Below, piece after piece: positions 26,400 to 39,744 of a stretch of DNA of 64,000 nucleotides. Source of the DNA: Camarhynchus parvulus (taxonomy: Eukaryota > Chordata > Aves > Passeriformes > Thraupidae). Both the position numbers and the translations under genes were made by a program. The number at the start of each line of letters is the position of its first letter. Position 1 is the first letter of the stretch. Under the pieces are notes generated by a model. It was not told where the DNA came from. It did no database searches and worked only from the letters and a program-made list of their open reading frames with translations. The DNA lies in contig NC_044585.1 in NCBI RefSeq assembly GCF_901933205.1, positions 7,688,001-7,752,000 of the forward strand, read 5' to 3'.

Positions 26400-26960
26400 G
26401 TGTGCTTTTCTTTTTAAACACAGTAACATTTCATCTGAATTTCAGCTTGCAAAGCTAATGTGCATGCTCAACTGCTGAATAATCCATGGATTTAAGTGTC
26501 CCTAAATACACAGTGAAAAGATGGATTACCCATTAGGATAAAATAATATACACAAGCCTCTAAATACACATGTACACTGTAATACACATTTTAAATAGTC
26601 TCTGTGTGCGAATTTAAATGATAATATGCATGCTAAAAAGTTTCAAAAGACATCTTGACAAAGAAGTCATTACCACTGTGTAAATAATACATCATTTAAA
26701 ATAAATTCGCTGTACTCCCATGAAAGATTTTCTTTTGGTCAACATAAAAAGAATAAAAGAAATGAACACATATAAAATACAAATAGCACTGTGGGATCAG
26801 TTTCAATCTGTAGCAGAGTGCACATGTGAGGGCAAGGGGTTATTAAGTTCCTAACTCAGCATATTTCACATTCCTTCACTTCTGCCCAGAAATCTTGGGG
26901 AAAAAAAATAAAAATAGGGTCTTATCGATTAATTAAGTGACAATTTACTGTCTTGGCAAA
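26400..26960. promoter_or_regulatory. candidate conserved non-coding element (speculative)
   Basis: A long AT-rich, non-repetitive stretch with two TGCATGC words (26461-26467 and 26627-26633), an ATCGATTAATTAAG word at 26924-26937 and many ATTTAAAT-like words. It contains no long open frame on either strand and no recognised transposon. In vertebrate gene deserts such stretches are often deeply conserved, but conservation cannot be seen from one sequence. Confidence 0.22.
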
Positions 26961-29869
26961 GTGTAGCCTCTTGCCAGTGCACATCTACAGAATTTTCACA
27001 TCCATCCACTGCTCTATAGCACACACAAACTTGGGATTTTCAATTGGCTCTCATGGACCCTTGATAATTATCCAAAAATTCTAGACCAAAAAGGCTCAAG
27101 TGCTCCTTCCAGACATGCAGGGAAGAAACACCATCCCCGCTGCTGCCTGGAGAGAACAAAACCCAGCACTTTGGAGGAGGGAAGCTCTGATCTGGAAGGC
27201 TTGGGAAGGTGTGATGCTTGAGAGACCAGTTTTAGGAGGATGAAAGAGCTCTGCAAACCAGGGAAGTACTAAACACCAATGATCAGGTTTTTACAACTTT
27301 TTCAATTCCAATTTTCAATCAAGTCTGTTTGGTGTACGCAGTTTTGGCAAGTCTAAGTCTGGTATGATATACTGGAATACGCTACTAAAACTTACATTGC
27401 TGAGCGCTGAGTGGGGAGGGAAACAAATCAGTTTTCTCCCTTTCAGGGATAGGGCAGAGATGAAAACAATGCCCTGGGGGAAAGAAATAGACAGAGCTGC
27501 TCCAACATGATGCTGCCCTGCTCAGCTCTGGCATCAGGGGAACTTCTGCAGGCTTCACAACGGCAGAATTTGTCCCAGGATCCTGACACAACCCCAACCA
27601 GAAGTGGCATGTGCTTTTCCAAGTCAAGATGTCACCTGCCAGGAGATGTGCCTGTGCCAGCTGCTGCTGCTGAAAGCTCAAGCCTGCAACTGTTCGGCTT
27701 CATTTTCCTGACTGCTCTTCAGTGAGTTTTTATTCTGCCTTTCCAAAAGTGATTTAAAGCAAAATTAAACCGATGGAAGCAGAGAAGAGCTGGTATGCCA
27801 TCTTCCAAGGGAAGCTAAAGAGTGACAAGCCCTTTGTCCTAAGCATTGCCTATCACAATCTGCACTCTAAACTCTCTGGCCTTGCCTGTGCCCTGCACCC
27901 TCCACTTGCTGTCAGCTCCCATGTCCCACTGTCAGCAATTAATCACATTTCCCATTAGCTCCGGGTGGAATCAGGGGAATCCCACTCAGCCCTATTCCCA
28001 CTGGAAACCAAGGATTCCTTCCCTGCTGAGCAGGTGAGACAGATTCATCTAAACACATATTATTACCATTTGTTTTAATAGTTAGCAGTTGATTTTCTTT
28101 TTGGTGACCTAGCCTGAGTGCTCAGCCAGAGGAAGCCCTGTGATCTCATAGAGACATATTAAAAAGCAAAAAAAACCCAACAAAAAACACACCCAAAGAC
28201 CCAGAAAATTTGGAGCATGGCAAAAGGAAAAACTGACACAGAGTGTCTGCTCTGCAAATTATTTTCCAGTTGCCATTTCCCCTCGCCCCTCCCTGAAGAC
28301 TCCCATGCAGTCTGTGCTGTTTGGGCTCCTGGAGCAGCCAGCCCCACACAGGACAGAGCCACACAACCCAAGAAAACACTTTATTCATAAAAAGCACTTA
28401 TTTACAGCCATGAAAGAATGTATTTGCCCACACAGCGCTGCCGAGAGGCACAGAATAAAGCGATTTTAAGGGCTCTTTAAACTGGAATGTAGACATAGCA
28501 AAGGTGAGCTCAGGCTTTAGATTCAATAAGCTGCTGCTCCACTCTTCCCTCTTGACAGTTTGGCCTGAAACAATCCCAGGCAATTCCTCTAAGCCAAGCA
28601 CAATTACTTTATGACACCGTGCTTCAAACTGATTTCAGCTGAGGAAACTCAGAGCTCCACTCCTTGCAGGGGGAACAAGTCAGTGTTCCAAGCTCTTCAT
28701 CAGCGCAGCTTTGGGGGTGCTGGGGAGCACCCTCATCCTCATCCTCTCTGGTGCTTCCCCGGGCTCAGCAGCAAGGCTGGGACTGCACTCTGCCACACAC
28801 AGGGCAAACTGTGCAGCCTCTGCTGCTCCTGGCAGGGGAAAAGTGAAACCTCTCCCAGGAGTGAAAGGGCAAATGCAGAACAAGCAATTACAAGTGAGAT
28901 TAGAAAGTAAAAGCTGAAACAGATGCCTTAAACCTTTGCCTACATTAGGTCACGAGCGTCAGCAATATTTTTTCCCCACATAAAACCAACCTAACTTTGT
29001 TTATAAACAGAGTTCTAATATACATCATTCATAACCCATGTGATTCTAATACTGTGACACCTCAAAAACAAAAGGTGATTGTTTTGCTAGCAACACTCAC
29101 CAGGAAACTCACACTTTAAAATCAGGTTCTACTTTCTTTTCTTTGCTATTATTCATGTGTAATAACAAACTTGTGTAACTTAACTTTAAAAAAATCAACA
29201 AACCAAGATGCAACAAAAATTTAATAAATTTTTAAAATAAATCATTAAGGGAATTTCTAAATCTCTGTTCAATGAAACATAATAAATTGGGTTGTTTCTG
29301 TTCTTCAATTTTTTTCGGAAATTAAAAGTGACTTTTGTTTTTTACAGGTTTTTTACTGTTTCTGTAATTGTTAACGCAGCAAAGCTTTGCACAGAAAATT
29401 CAGATTCCTAAAGCGTCCAAATTCCTGCTTAACCAGGTAGAAACCTGAAGTGCACAGGTCTCAAATCCGAGCAGTGCCAGGAGCAGCCTGCAGCCTCCTC
29501 AGAGGTGGCTGAGAATGGGATGACCCAGCTGAGCCTTCTCCTGGGGAACAGCTGCTGTTTCTTCTGTGGAAGGAGCTCTGAAAAATCTACATTCCCTCCT
29601 TCTACCTTAGCACATCGAGGTCTTTGCAGGCAGAGCAGAAGAACAGAGTTACCTCAGTGTCATCCTAGAGGTGCCATATGAATTCACTTTGGTCACCAGT
29701 TTGCTCTAAGAGATGGCACCAACCTGCAGCATTTCAGCTGCACTACGATTTCTGCTGCAACTGTAGAAGCACACGTTGCAATTGTGAAATTACTAATAAA
29801 ATTAATAAATAGGGGGGCAGTTGCCCAAAGTTACACATCTTTCTACAAGCAGTAATATTTTCTAAATAC

Positions 29870-29882
29870 TTTTTTTTTTTTT
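29870..29882 (+). repeat. poly-T run
   Basis: Thirteen consecutive T. On the minus strand this could be a poly-A tail, but the adjacent minus-strand sequence is not a recognisable retroelement. Confidence 0.85.
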
Positions 29883-31743
29883 GTGGTGCAAAACTCAAAC
29901 AGTTTCTGCAGCCAGAACTGGTGAATTGATAAAGGTAATAAATCACGAGCAGGATGAAACTTTAGCCTACAAAACAAAAATCATTCCCATTTTCCATGAG
30001 GACAGGAACTCGCCATCTTTCCTCTCCAAATTTGACTTTTGTTCAGCATTGGAAGAAAAATCTCACTCCATGTTCTACTGTTGGTTTTAGGCACCAGAGA
30101 TTAATTGCTGGGTTTGTTTTTTTACAGCAACCATTTGTATGGATGCTCCCCTCTTTTGAGATGGAAAGCACAAAAGAAACTCACTTGATTCAGAGCTTGT
30201 CTTGTGCTGCTTCCCTTTATCCCTGGAATAATGTATTGTTTTTTTAAGCAAAGCAAACAGAGAGGATTTAGTAGAATACAATTTCTTTTGTTTTATTGCT
30301 CCATTAATTTTATTTATGTTCAAATATGCGGCTTTTATCAATTTGGTACGAGCCAGGGAGATGCATCAGGGGGAAGGAACATGACTGTACTTCAGAATGA
30401 GGCACTGGGCAGAGCAGGAGATGCCTGAACCACCTTGGGTGATCACTCATATTAATGCAGCACAGCCTTGATAGGCAGCAATTACAGGGTAACAGATAGC
30501 CCAAGCATTATTCAGAAATCTACTGCAACCATGTGTTTAGACCCCTGCCTTTACATCCCTTCCTGCAGATATACAGGCAAGCTGTCATTATTTAGGAAAC
30601 AAAAAAAAAACCACAACCCAAACCTTCCTTAGCATATTTTGGATTTTCTAATCTGTGCCTCTTGAAAGTCACCTGTTTGCCCAGAGTTATTTCTTTACAC
30701 TGTTAATTTTTGATCATTCAACTGTGCCTCAGTCAGCAAAACAATAAATACTCTTAAGAAATGGTAACAATAACACCTCAATAAAACCTAATTGAAGACT
30801 AACTAAAAAAAAAATCCAGAATCAAACAGCTACTCTTGCTAACTGAGCCCTCTGCACAGAACCTCTGGGTCAACATCCCACCACAGAGTTTTTCCTGATG
30901 TGATACAAAGGAAAAGCTGCTTTTTTACAGCAGCATCCTTTACAGAGTGAATTGGATAGAAAAGGCAAAGCACTTGGCTACAAGAAATGAATGATGATGG
31001 AAACCCTGCAAAAGGCCTTTCCTAATGACAAGATATTACTCCACAGGTTAATGAAAACCAAATACCAATTTAACATGCTAACCTTTGAGCAAATTGAGTT
31101 CAACTAATCAAGAGCCCTCCAAAAGGGTATTTTGAGCTAAGAGAAAAGCCTGGAAAAATCATTTACATAAGATGGCTGGTAATGGTGCATTTAATGGCAT
31201 TGGTGATAGGGAATTATACTAAGAAAATGAACACATCATGTATGACCTATTCCCTAAAGCATTTAAGAGGATGTCTCCAAAGAGCCAAATTCTGCCCACT
31301 GGTAGTGAAACAATTTCTGTTAACAAGGAAGGCATTAACAGACTCTTCCTCAGGACACCCCCTGCTCAGAATTTTAGACAGAAATAATATCTACCATCAA
31401 ACCCAGACTGGATAAAAGGGGTCTCTACATCAGTTTTGGTAACTAAAGGACAGTCCACCTCTGAACTGCAACTCCTCCAGCACAGGAGGATATTTATTAC
31501 CCATGATCTCCTATTCTTTATGGACACTTTATGTAAGGAGGATGGGACAGCAACCTCTGAGTGCCTCTGGCTGAAGACTACTGGATAAATAAATCCTCCG
31601 ACCATTCTTTTTAAAAGATTACCCTGACAAACATACTTGGGAAGTATCCTGAGTTTGTGCAGGCACACACAAAGCTGTGTATGTACCTGCCTTCACCTTC
31701 TCCTGAGCACCTTCTGAAGCTTTTTTTGATGCCCATTTAGAAT

Positions 31744-31873
31744 GGCTCAAGTACGAGAAAACAAATCTCCCTGATTCCTCTCTAAAACTGAAGGCAGTGC
31801 AATTCTTAGGCTCAAGCACAAGAAAACAAACCTCATTCATCCCTCTCCAAAATTAAAGGCAGTGCACTTGTTA
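31744..31873 (+). repeat. 65-bp tandem duplication, two copies
   Basis: Copy one (31744-31808) and copy two (31809-31873) abut directly, have equal length without gaps, and both run from GGCTCAAG to a final TTA. They share AGAAAACAAA, CCTCTC and AAAGGCAGTGCA-type blocks but differ at several positions, so the duplication is not brand new. A period of 65 is not a multiple of three. Sequence on both sides is unique. Confidence 0.9.
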
Positions 31874-34800
31874 GAATTTTATAAAAACAGCTAAACAAAA
31901 AGTGGTATTTATATTTTTTGTAACAAAAAAGTAACTCCCCCAAAGGTGATAAGATGTAGCTGGCTTTCCAACCTCTATGCACACACACAGGAATGGCATC
32001 AAGGGTTTTCCTCTCCTCTTTCCCTCCTGCCCCCACCAAGTCTCAAAGCCCCAAAAAACCAGATTTGAAAGTCTGCTTTGCACCACCACCTCCACATATT
32101 CTGAAAATTACTGGAAACAATCCAGCAGTCCCCAGCTAAGCACCACACCTGTGATTTATCACTTACCACTCACACCGTGGCAACTGCAAGCTACATATTC
32201 TTGTTTGTCAAACAAAACAGCATCAAATTACACGGTTGGGAATGTGTCCAGCATCTCATAACAACTCCAGGTCTTGATAGCTCCAAGATGTTACATTACA
32301 ATAAAATCAGGACACATCTTTAGGAAATATACTTTAGAAGAGTATTAAGCTGTGCAGTATATTATTTTTTATAATCTCAGATAATTCAGCCCTTTTTGAG
32401 GAGGGCAGGCATTTCTTCCCTGAAGTTTTCTAATACAGCAGGGAATAGCTGGCAACTAACAAATGCTTGCTTTGGCAAAGCACATAAAGCTGCTGGTTGG
32501 TACATTTGCTAATATTTTCAAACTCCTTAGAAATGACCTAACCCAGCAGGCACCTCTGGCCTGACTGCACAGTGCTGTTGTCCTCAAGCACTCTCAGTCT
32601 GGCCAGACAAGGGCCCAGGGGAAGGACAAAGAGACTGTCACCTAGATGGGCATTAAATCAACAGATTACAGGAAATAATCTGCACAAATATAAGGGAGGC
32701 AGCTCTGAGCACATTCAGTAAGACAGTGTGAGGCCTTTGCCCAGGAGAGCATCAGTGAACAATGGGCTCCAAACCTACAACAAAAGCACTGCAGATGCTC
32801 CACCCAGCAGCAGTGGTGACTGTGCTCCAGGGACACTCCCAGCTCACTACATTTAAGCCTTTAATAAATCGGATTTTTTTCATTTAAAAAAATGTCATCT
32901 GCTGACTTTCACTTTGAAGAAGTCCTGAACTATTTTAACAGTCACTAATGGATGAACTTTAGTGCTTTCTCGAATTAGGGATATCCAGAGAAGTCATCAA
33001 AAAAGACACTAGTCACAGGTACATTAAACCACTTAAATCATCTTACATTTCAATGTATCATGCTGTAAGTTTATGAGTCAGACACCCTCCTCCCTTTCAG
33101 TTCAGCTGAAGTTTAAGTACTGTGATTCTTGCTGGCTGCACTGAAAGACTAACCCCAGACTTTTGGCTAACAGCTGCCCTTCAATCTTTTCATTCTTCTC
33201 TTCATTACTCACTCCTGTCTCACTGCCTGAAAATAAGAATCACAATAGGAATCTGCAGTTTTCCAGTATTGGGAACCCTCACATTCCTTTGAAAAAAGAT
33301 CCCATGGAAATGTGCCTACGGTTAATAAAAGACCCAAACCTTTTGTGGAACTATACCTTGCAGTTAAGGGATTCCATAATTAGAACATAATTACGGAGCC
33401 ATATAATGTGTCAAATTATGGAGAATGACTATTTGTAAAGCTACAGATAAAGAGAAGAATTAATAAATCTGGAGCCACAGATAAAACCAATTAAACTGAA
33501 GTCCTTCCCTTCAGCATTCCTCTAACACTTTGGAGACCATCTCTGTACCCAGGACTAGTTTACATGCACAACTGCTGTGATAAAACTTTTACACTATATA
33601 CACAGCATAAATCCTAGCAGTAAATAATTCAGTACAAGGAAGAGGGACAGCTGGTGCTGACAACACTATCAGCATCTTTGCTACTACATGACACACAGTC
33701 AGTCATGAGTGGAGTAAGATTATGGGGAAGACAACACAAATTTCAGGTGAAGATTGGAGTTGTTAAAGGATTTCACTTGTTAGTTGAATAAGAGCCAGCA
33801 TCCTTTAAAGCAGTGTTCAAAATTAAACTACCTGTCTTCAAAACACACTGAGAATGTCTTTGCATGGAAATTCAAAGCACGCAAACAGCACATTGAAAAC
33901 AGGAAGGGAAAGAAAACACTCCTCTTCCTTTGGTGTAAATCCCAAAACTCAGTAATTGCAGAGAATAAAATGTAGGAATTCAGTCCAACCTATCCTATAA
34001 TATATGGAAGAGCCCAAAAGAGGGAAGAACCCACAAAGGCACAACTCTGATGCCCTGAGAGTGGGCAGGGCTGGGGGTCAGCACCACAGACACCTCCTGC
34101 CTGTCCCCAGGGCCACAACAGACCTCAGCACAGTGAGGACACCCAGGGACACTCAGCAGAAACAATAAGGTGTGATAGGAACAGGAGATTCAGAAACAGA
34201 CCAAGAGGAAGCACTTATTTCAGACTAAAAGCCATACACACACGGTTTAAATCATCACCCCTCAGTTATTCTAACTTCATCCCAAAAGAGAGCCTATTCA
34301 TAATAAAAAGTATGAAATTTTAAATTAGATTTTCTTGCAAATGCATCTCTATTTTTTTCCTATTCCCCCAAAGCTCATACAGTCAAAAGAAGAAAATGTT
34401 GCTTTTGCTACTTGATCATACACAGGGCAGCGCTTTTCCTCACCCAGTAGAACAAAGTCACCAAGAGTTCTTGCAACTTCAAACAAAAACAGACCTCAGG
34501 CATCTGCTTCTCTCTGCCCTTCAACACAACAGTACATTCCTGCTTTGATACAACTCCAGCAAGGCACCATCCTTCCAGAAACTGAAGGGGGGTGATATTA
34601 TAATTCTGTAATGCACAGATAAAAATCAAGAAGAGAATTAAGTAAAGTACACTGAGAACATAGCTGGTGATAAATTAAGGATCCACCATCTAAATTAGTA
34701 TCAATAATTACATTCTCTTTCAAAGAAACTGAGGTGTGAGAGACAGTAATATCATTTTTTCCTGTACAATATTGACTTTTTTAACTGAAAGAAAGCAAAC

Positions 34801-36179
34801 TGTCTGACCAAGTCAGAATATTAATTATGGCCACTTTAGAGGCCCTGAATGTAACACCAGGCCACACTGCTCACATTGTGGCAAATTTAAATAAAGACAA
34901 ATCCAGTCAATGTAATCTTTTAACTGAGCTGTGGGATTGGGAATCGATGGAAAAGGCTCCTAATCTCAGCACCTGACCCAGAGGCCTAACAGCAATATTT
35001 ATCTGGCTTAAAGAAAGACCAAGCAAAACAAATACTGTGTAAAATAGATGCATGCAAAATATAAAGTTTTATTTATATAGCTACTTTGAAAAATACATTA
35101 ATTGCTATTTACTATTTAGAGATTATACTGACTTTTGCCATTTGAAAAAACCCACAGCAAAGTTCCCCGAAATCCAAATCTGTGTTAGCAAAATCTAACA
35201 GCAATACAAAGTTCCAACGGCAAATTCAAAGTGAGTAAATAAATGTCCAAATGCAACAAATGTCCAAGCCAGCCAGAAGAAAACAAACCCAAAAGGAAGC
35301 CCTGAAAGCAGAGCTCCACCCTTCAGTCCCTGTCGGAGGGGTGGAAATGTGCTGGTGCAGGGTCCCTGAGCCACAGCAGCCGTGGGACCATCGCAAGCCA
35401 GCAGCACTTCTGGGCTCCCTTACCCACCCCACACTCACTGGGGCCCTGCCAGAGCCCCACAGCTGCACAGGCTGCACTAAACCCGCCCTGCCATGGAGGA
35501 ATAAAAACCATTTATAGAAAGGTTGAGTTTAAAACCATTTTTTAAAATCTTTTCCTAAAGGGTCATTTCAGTGATTGCTCTGCTGACTACTGTCATCTTC
35601 CCGCAGCTGAAACCCCCTGCACTGATTCTTGTTTTCAAAGAATTCCTTCTCCAGAATATCCCACAGCATGGGATGTGTTAGAAAATGCTGAATAGTTCCC
35701 AGTTACCTTTAAAGGATCTTAGAAAATTCATGTATCCCAGGCCATAAAAATGCACTTCTCATCCCTCTGGTTAGAATATCATCAAAACACCATTTGCCTT
35801 TTTACAAGCCCAATTAGCCCCCAGATCCTTCGCATGTCTCTAGCTTTTTCTGGCTGCTATCAGAAATCATTATATTTAAACCTGACACCGTTCAGAAGGA
35901 AACCAGAATGGCTGAATCTTTATATTTATTAATATTGAATAAAGACATCAATACCTCAGCAGCATGTAGTTATTTAAGATTATCTGTTATCCTTATGCAG
36001 AAAGCAAATCTGCACTATACCAGAAGTGTACATATGATCCACTACATTGCTGCTGAAATTCACATGACATTTAGATATTCTACTTAATGTGAGAAAAGCA
36101 GTGTTACAAGCTAAAACAGTTAAATGTCTATTACACAACTTGTGCCATAATATACTATCAAATTCGACAGCACTGAGCA

Positions 36180-36600
36180 CACCCATCCAAGCTTGATTTA
36201 TTGCAGCTAATTGCTAATTAGGGTTATTTTTGAAGCACTGTTGTTTGCATTGCACCAGATTTGCACTTGGGGAGGAAACAGAATTTACAAGGTCAGAATG
36301 AAGTTTAAACATTTGTATACAGACTGTTTCCCTCCCCTCAGTATTGCTGAAAGGTCTCAGCAATCTGAAGACAACAGTATTTACACATGTGATGTTATTA
36401 AAACCGGGCACTCCCAACTTTGTACAAAGCACTTATTAACATGCAAAAATTCAAAGCAGGATTGCAATTGTGGTCCAGACAACTTTCTAATTAAATAATG
36501 GCAGTAATATCACTATGCTTCCATGTACTACATTAAAAATTGAACAGTGCTTCACTAATAATGCATTGGCCATTTGCATAATCTAAAGACCCTGGCTGCC
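36180..36600. promoter_or_regulatory. candidate conserved non-coding element (speculative)
   Basis: AT-rich, non-simple sequence with a CTAATTGCTAATTAG near-palindrome at 36207-36221 (paired homeodomain-type cores), TAATTAAATAATGG-like words near 36489 and an octamer-like ATTTGCATAAT at 36572-36582. This grouping resembles developmental enhancers. The interpretation depends entirely on conservation, which I cannot test. Confidence 0.22.
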
Positions 36601-37189
36601 AGTATCAGCTACATTCACACCATTAACCACCAACATGCACATCCCACACCCCCTCCATGGCCAGCACTAATTCATAGGGGCTCCTGCTTCCACCTCCTGC
36701 CTATTCAGACCCATTGCTGGGAGCAGGATGGTCCTCAAGATCAAAACTTGTCTTTTCTTTTAGAAACCAAACCCCTCTGTGCACTTTCCTACCCCCAGTT
36801 TGTGTATCAACCTTCTCATTCTCCTAGCAGATTTCTGACAGGTGTTTTAGGCACCACAGGAGTGTGTCTGCAACCAAAATACATCACAAATACAGCCCAA
36901 GCCCTGAGCTGCTGTGCTGGATGGATCCCCCAGTGCTCCAATGTCTCTGCAATACCCAACACAGCCACGTCCATCTGTCCTGCAGGTGAGCTGTGCTGGG
37001 GCACAGAGACAAGTGAGGAGGACTAATCCACCTCTCAAAACTCAACTACAGCTGTCAGTAACTATAAAAGTAGACTGGCAGAGTGCTACAAAATTTAATG
37101 CCTTGAAAAAGAAATGTTTCAGCTGGGTTTTACTGGATACAGGACACTAACGCACAGGCTGTGCAGAATTAACTGACTGTAGAAAGTAT

Positions 37190-37450
37190 GCAGGCTGAGT
37201 GACCTCTAATCAGGAAAACATGACGTGCCTAGACTTACCAAAGGTTCCTCTTGAATTATGACCTCAGTTCAGATTTATTTTTATGATTTGCTATAACTCT
37301 TTCCAAATCTTCTCTAATCATTAGCTGTATCAGCAGTATGAGAGCCCTATGAAAAATAGCTCACTGTTATTTTTGGTTTCAAGAGACCAATTGCATTTCC
37401 AAATATACTGCTAGCATAATCCAGCCAGGCTGTGGTTTCATAAATCCAGA
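37190..37450. promoter_or_regulatory. candidate conserved non-coding element (speculative)
   Basis: Non-repetitive AT-rich sequence containing a CRE-like ATGACGTG near 37220, TCTAATCATTAGCTG near 37313 and GCTAGCATAATCC near 37412. It resembles enhancer sequence in word content only. Confidence 0.18.
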
Positions 37451-39675
37451 GAGTTTTCCTGGCATATTATCCCAGAGCCAAAGACAGCTAGTAGAGAACC
37501 CCAGGGAATGGGGATTCACAGCTTTGACTTCATGAACTGCAGCACAGGGTCACGCTTCAACGTTGAAAGAAGAAACAAAATGTGGTTCTTTCTATGCCTG
37601 CCCAAGGAGATGGTTCAGAGAACGTGTTTCCAGGAGGAATTAAGAATGTGAGTCTGTCCCATGTCCCTGGAAACACACTCATATTTTGGCAGGAGCCTGA
37701 ATGAAGGAGCTCCCAAAGCAGAGTGCTATGGAGACAGGATAAGGACACTTTTCCAGCCCCAAAACAGCATCAGATCTTCCCTTAGTGTGGGTACATCGTT
37801 CCCAGTTGTGTCTTAATGGAAAATCCACTTGCATCAGTGGACAGCTGCTTAGACAGCAGCTGTTCCTTCCTGTCCCTGCTTTGTTTTTAAAGGAAAGCTG
37901 CACTTCTCCTTCCTCTCGTCCCCTGCCAGACTTGTGCAGGCACAAAGGGACTGCAGCACACACCAAGGGTCAGAGCTCTTCAGCACCAGCAGACAGGAAG
38001 GGCTGCATGCCACAGGAGCTGGTGCTTTCCTCTGCATTACACCACATGCCATACACATACGTTGCTGTTTTGAATAATCCTTTCCAGTCTGCAGGCACTC
38101 TCAGAACCCTGCAATACAGCAAATTTGGCCTCCTTGCTGTTCAAGATGTTTTTCATCAGTTACTTCAGCTATTTCCAGTGTTGATCAGGATCTCAAGGCA
38201 CAGAGATCCCCACACAACTCTACAGCAGGCCAAGCCCCACAGTCAGTCCCCACCATGACCACGCTGCCCTGAGACAGCTTTGGACCTGCTGTGGTCAGTG
38301 GGAGCTCCATCCTCGCCCTGAGAGGCAGAGCATGGTTTCAGTCCCTCACAACACACAGAACACTGACTCAGATAGTACCCAGAGGACTTACAAGGAGGTG
38401 GGATGGGTAGAGAAATATATTGTAAGAAAAAGGTATTCCCTCGACTCAAGGAAAAAAAAATCCAGCCTTGTTTGGAACTTTGAAGGAGGTCTTGAAACTC
38501 ATTTACTTTTGCTTACTCCACTCTGCTGCACAAGTTCATACAGCATCCAGCAGCATGGACCTTTTTTAAATCTTGTGGGCTTTGCTACAACATAAATGTT
38601 CAGACTCAGAGCAATTACTTCTGACTGCACTAATGAGACAAGCATGCTGTTTCTGTACTATATATATACATTATACACAAATTTCATTTAACAACTATCT
38701 TGGCTGTGATGTAAACCCATCCCTACTTAATTTATGTTTGCAAACATTTGGACTGAAAATTAAAATTAATAGAAAGCTAAAATAAATAAAGGAGCTCCTG
38801 CTGCTCTGTGTGAATGTTCAAGAAAGCAAAGTGCAGAAACACTTCCCCCAAGCAGAGAGTTTGCAGATTCCTGAATTACTGAACAGCCCTGTCAGACACC
38901 ACTGACTGACTTGGTGTGGGGAGTGACAGAAGGGGTGCAGAGAATAGAGGAATTTTCTCCTTTCATCAGGCAGTCCCCTCTCTGTACAGAGTGAGGACTA
39001 ATGCACGTAAATCCCTGGTTCATCAAGAAGTGAAAAGAGCTTTTGTCGCAGTCTATTACAGTTATAAAGATTCTGGCCACGCTTCTCTCTTACCACCACC
39101 ATCCCCTCCACCAAAATGAAAGGTACAGCTTAAAAACACAGCGACAGATCAGGATTCAAAACACGCCAGAACAGCCTGGCTGCACAGAGAAGAGGAGAAA
39201 AAGCCCTGCCAGGCCCCCTTTCAGGGCCTTACGACAGCACTTTTGAGAAGTTTTGCTCAGGCAGCTGACATCCAGCTTTGGTCTTCTCCTGCAGATGTGC
39301 GGCTTCCCTGCACAATGGGCGCCTGCAGCCCTGGCGCTGCTCCAGGTCCCACTGTGTGACAGTAACAAAAGGCCAAGCTGGAAGCCCTCAGCTCCAGCAC
39401 AGCTCTAAATGATTTAGTGACCACGGCGTCCAGACCTTGGCAGCAGCTGCTGCTTTAAAGGGACATAACCCAAGGAGTCAGTAAAGCACGGAGGCTGGCG
39501 GTTTTTCACACTGGATTTGAAAAGTTCTGTTCAAAACTGAAATGCTCCTGCCACATTTCTTTAAAAATCCAATGAAAAGAGCAGGGAGGTGGGAGAGGAC
39601 AGGCAGGGATTGTCATTAGAAATTGTTAATGCAGTACCACAAAGCCTAAAGACCATCCCTTACAGCATCCTCCAT

Positions 39676-39744
39676 TTAAGGACTTCAAGGCACTCTGCAA
39701 ATATTAGTGATGGCAACCTATCCCCATAGGCATGTATTATTTTT
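39676..39744 (-). mobile_element. possible MIR-like SINE fragment
   Basis: On the plus strand, GACTTCAAGGCACTCTGCAA (39681-39700) is followed by ATATTAGTGATGG, CAACCTATCCCCATAGG and then GTATTATT. This follows the order of the CORE-to-3' section of MIR-type SINEs read in reverse (a cactttacaaa-like block, then a cctcacaa-like block, then ggtattatt). Only about 70 bases are involved and the match is weak, so chance similarity remains possible. Confidence 0.33.

Larger units (their letters stand above)
17473..31743. other. non-coding DNA, no gene recognised
   Basis: Only short overlapping open frames and simple tracts are seen. Near-pure purine runs occur at 24357-24392 and 25887-25915, and a 13-base poly-T at 29870-29882. 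Two AT-rich, motif-dense stretches (19030-19400 and 26400-26960) are listed separately as possible conserved elements. I found no splice-bounded frame with a recognisable domain, no tRNA-like cloverleaf and no recognisable retroelement. Confidence 0.55.

Noticed and set aside
37624..37676. Inverted repeat GTGTTTCCAGG / CCTGGAAACAC with about 31-base loop
   Set aside because: Eleven-base arms are expected by chance in 64 kb and no terminator, transposon end or miRNA-like precursor fits.
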